Below are positions 1 to 6,318 of a DNA stretch of 8,833 bases, piece after piece. Position 1 is the first letter of the stretch, and the number at the start of each line of letters is the position of its first letter. A program made the position numbers and the translations under genes. Source of the DNA: Gemmatimonadales bacterium. Lineage in GTDB: Bacteria > Gemmatimonadota > Gemmatimonadetes > Palauibacterales > Palauibacteraceae. Under the pieces are notes generated by a model. It did no database searches, had not been told where the DNA came from, and saw nothing but the letters and a program-made list of their open reading frames with translations. The stretch spans positions 1-8,833 of the forward strand of contig JAUWDL010000035.1 in NCBI GenBank assembly GCA_030608825.1, given 5' to 3'.

Positions 1-206
1 GGGATGTCCATCGCGATGATGCGGAGGCTGATCCGGACCATCCTCTCGACGCCGAACGGGACGAGGAAGATCAGGCCAGGGCCGCGAAGCGGCCGGACCC
101 TCCCAAGCCGGAACACGACCGCTCGCTCGTATTCCCTCAGAATCCTCAGGCTCGTGGCGAGCGCGGCTGCGCCACCGATGGCGAACAGGGCTAGCAACGG
201 TTCCAT
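1..206 (-). CDS. Slipin/stomatin (SPFH/band 7) protein, N-terminal part
   Basis: This is the first 68 codons of a gene that runs off the left edge. It starts at ATG (206-204) behind an AGAGG Shine-Dalgarno (214-218, spacing 7). Residues 2-20 form a hydrophobic N-terminal anchor (EPLLALFAIGGAAALATSL). The stomatin signature follows: EYERAVVFRLGRV (25-37), then GPGLIFLVPFGVERMV, then an LRIIAMDIP-like stretch where the band 7 domain begins. Slipins are membrane-anchored scaffold proteins that oligomerise at lipid microdomains, and they often pair with an NfeD-type membrane protease partner encoded next door. Any such partner would lie beyond the window. The gene is 117 bp downstream of the thiolase on the same strand, with its own AT-richer leader and a palindrome, so it may have its own promoter. 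The family call is firm; the specific role cannot be told from a fragment. Confidence 0.9.
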   Translation of the reverse strand, partial: MEPLLALFAIGGAAALATSLRILREYERAVVFRLGRVRPLRGPGLIFLVPFGVERMVRISLRIIAMDI

Positions 207-236
207 TTCAACACCTCTTCCCTGGTGCGGTCGGGC

Positions 237-269
237 CCGGACACGTCGTGTCACATTTCGACCGGACAC
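237..269. promoter_or_regulatory. Candidate operator: GACAC half-site cluster upstream of the slipin gene
   Basis: Positions 240-252 read GACACG-T-CGTGTC, a perfect 6-bp inverted repeat around one central base. The octamer CCGGACAC occurs at 237-244 and again at 262-269, exactly 25 bp apart. GACAC half-sites therefore sit at 240, 248 (inverted) and 265. The cluster lies 31-63 bp upstream of the slipin ATG, next to an AT-richer patch (about 270-300) that could hold the promoter. I found no convincing -35/-10 pair. A dimeric repressor or activator site is plausible but inferred. The same sequence could act as RNA or be chance in GC-rich DNA. Confidence 0.3.
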
Positions 270-323
270 ATGGTAAAGCGTTTTAGTAAAGTACTGCTAG
301 TAACTCGTCTGTCGGAGTCTGAG

Positions 324-1523
324 TCAAACCTCTATCACGACGGCGATCCCCTGACCGCCACCGATGCATGCCGACCCCAACCCCAACCCTCCTCCACGCC
401 GTCGGAGCTCATGCAGGAGATGGGCGGTGATCCGAGCCCCGCTCGCAGCCAGGGGGTGAGTGATGGCGATCGCGCCGCCGTTGACGTTCACCTTCTCGCG
501 GTCGAGGCCGAGCTCCTTTTCCACCGCGACGTACTGCGGCGCGAACGCCTCGTTCACCTCGACGATCTTCATGTCGTCGAGCGAGAAGCCGGCGCGATCC
601 AGCGCCGCACGCGAGGCCGGAGCGGGGCCGAGCCCCATGATTCGCGGCGGCACACCGACTACCGCCCAGGAAACGAGGCGACCGATCGCCTCGAGCCCTT
701 CGGCGCGGGCATACTCGGCTTCAGCGATCACCAGCGCCGCCGCCCCATCGCCGATGCCGCTCGCATTGCCGGCGGTGACGAGACCGTCTTTCTTGAAGTA
801 GGGCCGCAGCTTGCCGAGATCCTCGAGGCTCGTCTCCGGACGCATGTGCTCGTCCGCCCGAAAAGCGACATCCCTGCCCTTCACCTGCACAGTCACCGGG
901 ACGACCTCCTCATCGAAGCGACCCTCGTCCCAGGCGGCCTTGGCGCGACCTTGGCTCCGAACCGCGTACTCATCCGCCTCCAGGCGTGTGACGGCGTACT
1001 CATCCGCCAGGTTCTCCGCCGTCTCGGCCATCGAAAAGCCGCAGTAGGAGTCCATCAGCGCCTCCCACAGCGTGTCCTCGAAAGGTGCGGCGGGCCCGAG
1101 GCGGAGCTTCCCCCAGCGAACGCCGCGCACGACGTGCGGGGCCTGGCTCATCGATTCGGTCCCGCCCGTCAGGCAGAGGTGGCTGTCACCAAGCAGGATC
1201 GCCTCGGCCCCGTCGATCACGGCCTGAAAGCCGGAACCGCAGAGGCGGTTCAAGGTCGCGGCAGGAACCTCGATCGGCAGGCCTGCCCTGAGACCGACGT
1301 GGCGGGCCAGGTAGATGGCGTCCGCCGACGTCTGGATCACGTTCCCGAAGAAGACGTCGTCGAAGGCCTCCGAACTCGCTCCGGAGCGCTCGATCGCCGC
1401 CTCCGCGGCGACGACCCCGAGGTCCGTCGCCGTCTGCTCTCTCAGGCTGCCGCCAAAGGCACCGAAAGGCGTTCGGACCGCCGAGAGGAACACCACGTCC
1501 CTTTCACTTCCCATGGTCCCCAT
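324..1523 (-). CDS. Thiolase (acetyl-CoA C-acyltransferase/acetyltransferase)
   Basis: This is a 399-residue thiolase, the usual length for the family. It catalyses thiolytic cleavage of 3-ketoacyl-CoA, or the reverse condensation of two acyl-CoAs, in the cytoplasm. Family motifs appear in order: SAVRTPFGAFGGSL (14-27); nucleophilic Cys95 in NRLCGSG; GGTESMSQAP (120-129); AGNASGIGDGAAA (251-263); NEAFA with Asn324; His356; and Cys386 in SACIGGGQGIA. The full catalytic Cys-Asn-His-Cys set is therefore present. The frame stays open upstream, but the start is ATG at 1523: a GGAGAGG site lies 9 nt before it (1533-1539) and the thiolase fold begins right after. An ATG three codons later (1514) is less well spaced. 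The histidine motif reads ITHPLAASGAR where most relatives have a Gly before the His (see findings). Whether the role is beta-oxidation, ketone-body-type or biosynthetic cannot be decided; no fad or acyl-CoA partner gene is visible. Confidence 0.93.
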   Translation of the reverse strand: MGTMGSERDVVFLSAVRTPFGAFGGSLREQTATDLGVVAAEAAIERSGASSEAFDDVFFGNVIQTSADAIYLARHVGLRAGLPIEVPAATLNRLCGSGFQAVIDGAEAILLGDSHLCLTGGTESMSQAPHVVRGVRWGKLRLGPAAPFEDTLWEALMDSYCGFSMAETAENLADEYAVTRLEADEYAVRSQGRAKAAWDEGRFDEEVVPVTVQVKGRDVAFRADEHMRPETSLEDLGKLRPYFKKDGLVTAGNASGIGDGAAALVIAEAEYARAEGLEAIGRLVSWAVVGVPPRIMGLGPAPASRAALDRAGFSLDDMKIVEVNEAFAPQYVAVEKELGLDREKVNVNGGAIAITHPLAASGARITAHLLHELRRRGGGLGLGSACIGGGQGIAVVIEV

Positions 1524-1532
1524 AATCCCAAA

Positions 1533-1539
1533 CCTCTCC
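1533..1539 (-). promoter_or_regulatory. Shine-Dalgarno that fixes the thiolase start
   Basis: The minus strand reads GGAGAGG here, nine bases before the ATG at 1523. It supports the 399-residue start over the longer open frame, which reaches back to 1703 through residues unlike any thiolase, and over the ATG at 1514, which would be 18 bases away. Confidence 0.65.
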
Positions 1540-1651
1540 GGCTGATCGTCACATGCTTCAGGCACAACTCCGGAACGCCGTCGCGAAAGGTGGTGGGAGA
1601 CGGCCGTGGAGCACGACTCTAAGCCTACACCGAAAAGTGGTTTTTGGCACC

Positions 1652-1669
1652 GCCGGGTCGAGACCCGGC
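1652..1669 (-). terminator. Hairpin directly after the dehydrogenase stop codon
   Basis: GCCGGGTC and GACCCGGC form a perfect 8-bp inverted repeat around two central bases. In RNA this would be a 7-bp stem with a 4-nt loop, or 6-bp with a 6-nt loop. It begins on the base after the TGA stop (1672-1670) of the last gene in the four-gene operon. On the minus strand the stem is followed by GGTGCC and an A-run, not a T-run, so it is not a textbook intrinsic terminator. It may protect the 3' end or mark a weak or Rho-linked end. The remaining 128 bases up to the thiolase start (1524-1651) hold no convincing promoter. Confidence 0.4.
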
Positions 1670-2728
1670 TCAGTCTCCCCGGGCCACGTCCTCCGCGATC
1701 CACCGGCCCACCTCTTCGGTGGATCGATCGCCTCCAAGGTCCGGTGTCCTGATCCCGGCGTGAAGCGCTCGATCCACCGCCGCCTCGATCCGGTCGGCAG
1801 CCTCCGCGGCGCCGTTCTCGCGGGCGAGCATGGCAGCGCTCAGAACGGCCGCCATCGGGTTCGCGGCCCCGCTCCCCACCAGGTCGGGGGCGCTGCCATG
1901 AACCGGTTCGTACAATCCACGGCCGCTGAGATCCAGGTTCGCCGATGGAGCGAGGCCGAGGCCGCCGACGAGGCCGGCACCGAGGTCCGAGAGGATGTCG
2001 CCCAGGAGGTTCTCGGCCACGATCACATCGAAACGGGCGGGGTGCCGAACCAGCTCCATCGCCAGAGTGTCCACATAGCGGGTTTCGGCCTCCAGCTCCG
2101 GATACTCATCCGCGATCTCCAGGAAGACCCGCCGCCATAAACCGTAGACGTGAGGGACGGCATTGGCCTTGTCGCCGAGCGTCACGCGACGTCGACCCTC
2201 GCGGCGGGCCAATTCGAACGCCGCACGAACGACCCGGTCTACCCCGTAGCGCGTTGCCAGTGACTCGCTGATCGCCACCTCGTGGGCGGTACCCGGCCGG
2301 AGCGAGCCTCCGGAGCCCGTATAGAACCCCTCGGTGTTCTCGCGCACGATCGCAATATCGATCGTCTCGCTCTCGGCGAGCCGAAGCGGGGTGAGGTCCC
2401 GGCTTCGTAGCCTCACCGGGCGGAGGTTGACGAAGAGGTCGAGGCCGAAGCGAAGACCTAGAAGGATGTCCCGTGCATGTGCTCCATCCGGGACGCGAGA
2501 GTCGCCCACCGCTCCAACCAGAATCGCCGAGAAGTCGTCGCGCAGCCGGGCGAACGCATCCTCTCCCAGGGTCTCGCCTGTGGCGAGGTAGTGATCGGCA
2601 CCGTGCGGAAACGTCTCGAACTCGACGGAGATCCAGCCGGCGGACTCGGCCGCCTCCAGAACCCGACGTGCCTCTCGGACGACCTCGGGCCCGATGCCAT
2701 CGCCCGGTAGAAGGGCGATTCGGATCAC
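1670..2728 (-). CDS. Isocitrate/isopropylmalate family dehydrogenase, probably 3-isopropylmalate dehydrogenase-like
   Basis: This is a 352-residue beta-decarboxylating dehydrogenase, full length for the LeuB/homoisocitrate dehydrogenase group. It oxidises a 2-hydroxy acid and decarboxylates it using Mg2+ and NAD(P)+. Visible residues are [11 protein letters not shown] (6-16); substrate arginines Arg93, Arg103 and Arg129; Tyr136; Lys187 in GDKAN; metal aspartates Asp220, Asp244 and Asp248 in LLGDILSD; and [10 protein letters not shown] (274-283). Asp282 and Leu283, where NADP enzymes carry Lys/Tyr, imply NAD. Leu89-Leu90, just before Arg93, match the hydrophobic pocket that IPMDH uses for the isopropyl group. 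The [10 protein letters not shown] motif (129-138), however, resembles archaeal-type IPMDH and homoisocitrate enzymes, so the substrate is uncertain. Translation starts at GTG (2728), overlapping the preceding gene's TGA by 4 bp (GTGA) with no strong Shine-Dalgarno, so translational coupling is likely. No other leucine or lysine pathway gene is visible. Confidence 0.9.
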   Translation of the reverse strand: MIRIALLPGDGIGPEVVREARRVLEAAESAGWISVEFETFPHGADHYLATGETLGEDAFARLRDDFSAILVGAVGDSRVPDGAHARDILLGLRFGLDLFVNLRPVRLRSRDLTPLRLAESETIDIAIVRENTEGFYTGSGGSLRPGTAHEVAISESLATRYGVDRVVRAAFELARREGRRRVTLGDKANAVPHVYGLWRRVFLEIADEYPELEAETRYVDTLAMELVRHPARFDVIVAENLLGDILSDLGAGLVGGLGLAPSANLDLSGRGLYEPVHGSAPDLVGSGAANPMAAVLSAAMLARENGAAEAADRIEAAVDRALHAGIRTPDLGGDRSTEEVGRWIAEDVARGD

Positions 2729-3357
2729 GTGTTCGAGGTGCTCGCCGCAGAGACCCCCTTACCGCATCTGGGGCAAAACGCCCACCCCGCGTTCATCTCC
2801 TCACCGCACGCCGGGCAACATGGCCGATCCTGGTCCGCACCGCAGAACACGCAAAAGCGCAGGTCGGGTCGAGGCGGAAGCTCGCGGCTGCACTTCCAGC
2901 ACGCCGCGTCCGCCCGCAGAGCCTGGTCCGGCGTACCCGCGGGTCCGGCGGCCGGCAGATCCGAGAGCGTCGCGGGCTCGGATGCAGAGCGTTCGGGCGT
3001 CTCGCCGGCCAACGCGGATGCCGAGGTATCGAAGACGGTGCTCAGATCCGACTGAATCTCCAGCTGGGCGGCCGAGAAGTTCTTGAGAAAGCCGAGGCCG
3101 GGCTCCGGCGAAGCCGCCTCGTCCCTCACGGCGGCCCGCAACTCGTCCTCCGCCGGAAGCAGGTATCGATCGCTGGAGAGCATCTCCAGCATCTCGATAT
3201 CGTACTCGGCCTTGGTGGCGTAGCCGACCGAGCCGCGGCAGATATGGTAGGGGAGCAAGGTTCGATGAAGCTCGGCGACCGAGACCGAGGCATCCCCGGC
3301 ACGACCCGCTTCATCCAGTCGACGGGCGAGCAGCGCCGCCAGAGTTTCCACGCTCAT
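2725..3357 (-). CDS. Double zinc-ribbon protein with an uncharacterised N-terminal half
   Basis: This 210-residue protein has three parts. Residues 1-80 are predicted helical and charged, with a distinctive stretch LLPYHICRGSVGYATKAEYD (34-53) that I do not recognise. Residues 81-150 are a low-complexity Ala/Ser/Pro/Glu linker. Residues 153-198 carry two treble-cleft-like zinc ribbons: Cys153-x2-Cys156 with Cys169-x2-Cys172, and Cys181-x2-Cys184 with Cys195-x2-Cys198. The pattern FCVFCG...CCPACG...FCPRCG is that of the zinc-ribbon/DZANK families, which bind proteins or nucleic acids and are rarely enzymes. There is no signal peptide or membrane segment, so it should be cytoplasmic. The start ATG at 3357 has GAGG eight bases upstream and overlaps the TPR gene's stop (ATGA), so it is co-translated with that gene and may be its partner. 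The function is unknown; scaffold or sensor is only a guess. Confidence 0.85.
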   Translation of the reverse strand: MSVETLAALLARRLDEAGRAGDASVSVAELHRTLLPYHICRGSVGYATKAEYDIEMLEMLSSDRYLLPAEDELRAAVRDEAASPEPGLGFLKNFSAAQLEIQSDLSTVFDTSASALAGETPERSASEPATLSDLPAAGPAGTPDQALRADAACWKCSRELPPRPDLRFCVFCGADQDRPCCPACGEEMNAGWAFCPRCGKGVSAASTSNT

Positions 3358-4421
3358 CGTCCGATCCTCAGGGCACCGGCCTTCTCGGAGCCGCGGATGA
3401 AGGCCTCCGGATCATCGTCCGGGACGGGTATTCCGGTCGTGCGGTGTATGATGCTCGCGGCCGCCCGCATGAACTGGTCCATCGACATCGTGGGATCCGG
3501 ACCGTCGTCTCGCAACGCCCGGACGATCTCCTCCCAATCGCCGCTGTAGACGCGACCGTCTCTCGCGTGCACGACGTGCGGAGGCTGGCCGGGCAGCCCA
3601 AAGAGATCCAGCTGGCCGGGCGCGAACGTGTGCTCGGTCCTGGCCTCCAGGGCTGCCAGCAACCGATCCTCCGGACTGGGCTCTACGGTGAGCTCTCCCA
3701 GGCGCGAAAGATACGGGTCGAGGATCGGAGAGTCTTCCGGCACCCGGCGGTAGCTCCGCAGCAGCTCGATCGTCCGCCACAACGCGAGCGCATCCCAGAA
3801 TTCCGCCGGTGGGACCCGTTCGAGCGTCGTGAGCGCTCGCTCCAGCTCTCCCTTCTCGTACAGCACCGTGCCGAGGAAGACCCTCGCCTCGTGCTGCCCC
3901 GAGTCCTTCTCGAGCGCCCGCTCCAGATAAGGCTGTGCCTCCTCCGCTCGACCAAGATTGTAGAGCGTATAGGCGATCTCCGCCGCGGCATCCGCGGGAC
4001 CTCCGTTCCGCAGGCTCCGCTCGAAGAACGAAAGCGCCCGCTCGTACAAACCTTCCCGGTAGAGCGCCCGACCGATCGCCAGCGCGAGCTCGGCCTCGGC
4101 GTCGCTGCCCAGTATCATGGCCCGGTCGAAGACGGCGAACGCTCGCGCCCGATCCAACTTGAGCAGGGCCTCGCCGAGACCGATCAGCGCGTCCTCGTGA
4201 TCCGGATCGATCTCCAACACTTGTTCGAAAGCCCGCCGGGCCCAGACGTACTCCTCGCACGCCAGCTCGGCGTACGCCAGCGAGACTCGCAGGGCGAGGC
4301 TCTCCGGGTGGTCCGAGGTCCCTTGACGCAGAAGGCGACAGGCGCTCTCCCACTCTCCGCGCTCGTACAGCTGCTGTGCCTCGCGATCGTACCGTTCGCT
4401 ACTCCAGACTTCCCCGTTCAC
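3354..4421 (-). CDS. TPR-repeat protein with a distinct C-terminal region
   Basis: This is a 355-residue soluble protein. About six tetratricopeptide helix pairs fill residues 9-206. Clear units include AYAELACEEYVWARRAFEQVL (split by eye at 49-69), IGRALYREGLYERALSFFER (116-135), and the units around 150-171 and 183-202. TPR solenoids dock partner proteins. Residues 207-355 are not TPR: a linker is followed by a conserved-looking block with VYSGDWEEIVRALRD (291-305), MSMDQFMRAAA (312-322), and EAFIRGSEKAGALRIG near the end. I do not recognise this block. Translation starts at GTG (4421), overlapping the CNNM-type gene's TGA (GTGA), with GGAGG 11 bases upstream. Its own stop overlaps the zinc-ribbon gene's start. 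There is no signal peptide. The call as a TPR protein is firm; any specific role, such as adapting the membrane protein upstream or the zinc-ribbon protein downstream, is inference. Confidence 0.9.
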   Translation of the reverse strand: MNGEVWSSERYDREAQQLYERGEWESACRLLRQGTSDHPESLALRVSLAYAELACEEYVWARRAFEQVLEIDPDHEDALIGLGEALLKLDRARAFAVFDRAMILGSDAEAELALAIGRALYREGLYERALSFFERSLRNGGPADAAAEIAYTLYNLGRAEEAQPYLERALEKDSGQHEARVFLGTVLYEKGELERALTTLERVPPAEFWDALALWRTIELLRSYRRVPEDSPILDPYLSRLGELTVEPSPEDRLLAALEARTEHTFAPGQLDLFGLPGQPPHVVHARDGRVYSGDWEEIVRALRDDGPDPTMSMDQFMRAAASIIHRTTGIPVPDDDPEAFIRGSEKAGALRIGR

Positions 4422-5806
4422 GCTGGTCGCTTCCTCCCCTTCAGATATCGACCGCCGGTCTCCTCGTCAGCCGGGATGCCGTCGCTGGCCGCGGGGAGAT
4501 CGGGATGGTGCAATTCCAGCAGCGTGACCCTCCTGTCGACCACCTCACGGACCTCGAGCTCGGCCTCGCCAAGCATGACGCGCTCCCCTTGCTCCGGGAT
4601 ACGTCCCAGGGTGCCGATCACGTAGCCGGCTACCGTATCGTACTCCTCGTCGATCCCGGGCAGATCGAGCTCCTCCACAAGGTCCGACAGCGACATGCCG
4701 CCGTCCACCTCGACCCGGCCACCGGGCTTCACGGCGATGTCCGGCTGCTCGGCAACATCGTGTTCGTCGTAGATGTCGCCCACGATCTCTTCGAGAAGGT
4801 CCTCCAGGGTCACGATGCCGTCGGTGCCGCCGAACTCATCGACGACGACGGCCAGGTGTACCTTCTGCCGTCGCATCTCGGCGAGCAGATCGTCCACGTG
4901 CTTGCTCTCGGGCACGTAGAAAGGAGCGCGCGCCTCATCGACCGCCCTGAAACCGGACCGGTCTTCCTTCAAGAACCAGCGGAGAAGATCCTTGACGATG
5001 AGCACGCCCACGATCGTGTCGATCGAGCCCTTGTACACCGGGAACCGAGAGTGGCCGGTCCGGGCCGCCACCTCGAGCACTTCCTCGAGCCCGGCATCGG
5101 CCGGCACGGCCTGGATATCGGGTCGCGGTGTCATCACCTCTCGGGCCACGGTGTGCGTGAGCTCGAACACGCCATGGATCATCGCCTCTTCATCCTGCTC
5201 GACGGCTCCCTCGCGCAAGCTGTCCTGAAGCAGGATCTGTATCTCGTCGGGGCTGTGCACGGGGTGATGCGCATCGATGTCGGGCATGCCCAGCATCCGC
5301 AAGACGAGGTTCGACGATCCGTTGATCAGCAGGAGGCCCGGTCGGATCAAGAGGTTGAACAGCTTGAGGCCCGGCGCGGTCAGCCTGGCTACCTTCACCG
5401 GGCGCATGATCGCGACCATCTTGGGGACCTGCTCGCCCAGAACCACGTGAAGAAAGGTGATCAGTGAGAAGGCGATGACGATCGCCGTCGTGTGGGTGGC
5501 GATCGAGCTCCAGGGACTCGGCCATCCGACGAACACCCTCCGCAGCGTGTCCGCGATCGCCATTTCCCCGATCCAGCCCAAGCCGAGCGAGGCGACCGTG
5601 ATCCCCAGCTGGGCGCCCGAGACCGAGCGATCGATGTTCTCCTGCGCGTTCTCGACAATCCGGGCCAGACGGTCGCCCCGGTCGACGAGTTCCTTGATCC
5701 GTGATCGGCGAGCGCTGACGAGGGCGAACTCGACCGCGACGAAGTAGGCATTCGCAGCGATCAGCACGACCACCGCCGCCAGCTTCAGAAGGAGCTCAGC
5801 GTCCAT
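4418..5806 (-). CDS. CNNM/CorC-HlyC family membrane protein with CBS pair
   Basis: This 462-residue protein has the complete architecture of the family once called hemolysin C or CorC. The CNNM (DUF21) transmembrane domain covers about 5-175, with hydrophobic segments near 7-30, 66-90, 105-133 and 145-170. It includes the GAQLGITVASLGLGWIGE stretch and GEQVPKM (124-130), equivalent to the family's G-E-x-x-P-K motif. A tandem CBS pair follows at about 222-345, with VMTPRPDI, SRFPVYKG and DEFGGTDGIVTLEDLLEE. The C-terminal CorC/HlyC domain spans about 355-435. Relatives are inner-membrane Mg2+ or divalent-metal exporters, possibly Na+-coupled, with the CBS pair sensing ATP-Mg. The older hemolysin name is misleading. 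It is the first gene of a four-gene overlapping operon. The ATG at 5806 lies 108 bp from the gene before and has no strong Shine-Dalgarno. The short basic tail (GRYLKGRKRPA) is not conserved in the family as I know it. Confidence 0.95.
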   Translation of the reverse strand: MDAELLLKLAAVVVLIAANAYFVAVEFALVSARRSRIKELVDRGDRLARIVENAQENIDRSVSGAQLGITVASLGLGWIGEMAIADTLRRVFVGWPSPWSSIATHTTAIVIAFSLITFLHVVLGEQVPKMVAIMRPVKVARLTAPGLKLFNLLIRPGLLLINGSSNLVLRMLGMPDIDAHHPVHSPDEIQILLQDSLREGAVEQDEEAMIHGVFELTHTVAREVMTPRPDIQAVPADAGLEEVLEVAARTGHSRFPVYKGSIDTIVGVLIVKDLLRWFLKEDRSGFRAVDEARAPFYVPESKHVDDLLAEMRRQKVHLAVVVDEFGGTDGIVTLEDLLEEIVGDIYDEHDVAEQPDIAVKPGGRVEVDGGMSLSDLVEELDLPGIDEEYDTVAGYVIGTLGRIPEQGERVMLGEAELEVREVVDRRVTLLELHHPDLPAASDGIPADEETGGRYLKGRKRPA

Positions 5807-5870
5807 TCGGATGACGGTGTACCCGGGCTCGCTCGGCAGCTTGCGGAAAGCGACGGGCGATCGCGGTCGA

Positions 5871-5894
5871 GGCCGACGGGATTCGCCGGCGGCC
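5871..5894 (-). terminator. Hairpin between the small gene and the four-gene operon
   Basis: The arms GGCCGACGG (5871-5879) and CCGGCGGCC (5886-5894) pair over nine positions with one mismatch around a 6-nt loop. The hairpin sits 21 bases beyond the stop of the small hypothetical gene and 65 bases before the CNNM-type start. No T-run follows on the minus strand, so it could be a Rho-dependent or weak terminator, or chance in GC-rich DNA. The rest of this 108-bp gap (5807-5914) shows no clear promoter. Confidence 0.3.
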
Positions 5895-5914
5895 CTGGGC
5901 TATCGGGACAGGAC

Positions 5915-6220
5915 TCAGGCTGCGTTTACCTCGTCTCGCTCGCCTTCGATGTCGGAGCTCTCTTCCTCAGCGTCCTCATGTGATTCGGTGTCGCCGTGCC
6001 GCTTGGGCGGCATGCAGTACCGCTGTCCTATCTTTTGTAGCTCGCTGAGCTCGATCTCGCTGAGGTCGGGATAGCGCTCCGCCAGGTAACCCACGGTATC
6101 GGCGAGCCACTCCTCCCGCTGGTCGAACTCGGCTTCGAGCACGCCGCAGCGGCGAATGTGGCTGAATAGTTCATCTCTGGCTCTCTCGAGCGAACTCGGG
6201 CTGTAGCTGTTCGTTCCCAA
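5915..6220 (-). CDS. Small hypothetical protein with acidic C-terminal tail
   Basis: This 101-residue cytoplasmic protein is not one I recognise. Residues 9-70 look helical, with a regular charged/hydrophobic pattern (ERARDELFSHIRRCGVLEAE, then EEWLADTVGYLAERYPDLSE, then LSELQKIGQRYC) and two cysteines at 25 and 69. Residues 76-101 are strongly acidic (about ten Asp/Glu) and probably disordered. The frame could start at GTG (6250), but that codon has no ribosome site, whereas TTG at 6220 follows a perfect GGAGGTGAG with the core 7 nt away. I therefore choose TTG, translated as Met. It is flanked by a candidate promoter and a hairpin, so it may be its own transcription unit between the PorX-glycosyltransferase pair and the CNNM operon. 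The overlapping minus-strand frame at 6028-6318 lacks such a start and is discounted. The small size and rare start keep confidence moderate. Confidence 0.68.
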   Translation of the reverse strand: MGTNSYSPSSLERARDELFSHIRRCGVLEAEFDQREEWLADTVGYLAERYPDLSEIELSELQKIGQRYCMPPKRHGDTESHEDAEEESSDIEGERDEVNAA

Positions 6221-6223
6221 CGG

Positions 6224-6232
6224 CTCACCTCC
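6224..6232 (-). promoter_or_regulatory. Shine-Dalgarno selecting a TTG start
   Basis: The minus strand reads GGAGGTGAG, a full match to the anti-Shine-Dalgarno. Its GGAGG core ends seven bases before TTG at 6220. The only other in-frame start nearby (GTG, 6250) lies upstream of this site and cannot use it. The strong site may compensate for the weak initiation codon. Confidence 0.6.
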
Positions 6233-6318
6233 GTAATCGGTTCCGGCCACCCGCCCATCTCCGGCAACGGGGGGCCTGCATTGTCGGGCTTCTTCAAGTC
6301 ACGCGAGCGCGCACACAC

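Noticed and set aside
225..1622. 465-codon plus-strand open frame opposite the thiolase
   Set aside because: It is antisense to a gene with all thiolase motifs. The product is Arg-, His- and Asp-rich with no recognisable domain, as expected from a shadow of GC-rich codons.
1631..1648. Imperfect inverted repeat CCGAAAA...TTTTTGG
   Set aside because: On the minus strand it has an internal mismatch, a weak A/T stem and no T-run after it, so it is not a convincing terminator.
1624..1650. Possible thiolase promoter (GTGCCA, 17 bp, TAGGCT)
   Set aside because: The -10 matches only three of six consensus positions; no better than chance in this sequence.
1524..1703. 60-residue N-terminal extension of the thiolase frame
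   Set aside because: The residues resemble no thiolase, overlap the hairpin and the end of the dehydrogenase gene, and lack the well-placed GGAGAGG that precedes the ATG at 1523.
3412..4353. 313-codon minus-strand frame inside the TPR gene
   Set aside because: It is an alternative frame of the same strand with Arg/Gly/Ala-rich composition. The TPR frame has clear repeats and start/stop overlaps with both neighbours.
2473..5467. Three long plus-strand open frames (2473-3549, 3444-4625, 4376-5467)
   Set aside because: Each lies opposite a well-supported minus-strand gene, crosses gene boundaries without regard to function, and encodes low-complexity Arg/His/Gln-rich sequence.
6028..6318. 96-codon minus-strand frame overlapping the small hypothetical gene
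   Set aside because: It has no ribosome site at its start and a Ser/Arg-rich shadow-like product, while the chosen frame has a perfect Shine-Dalgarno.
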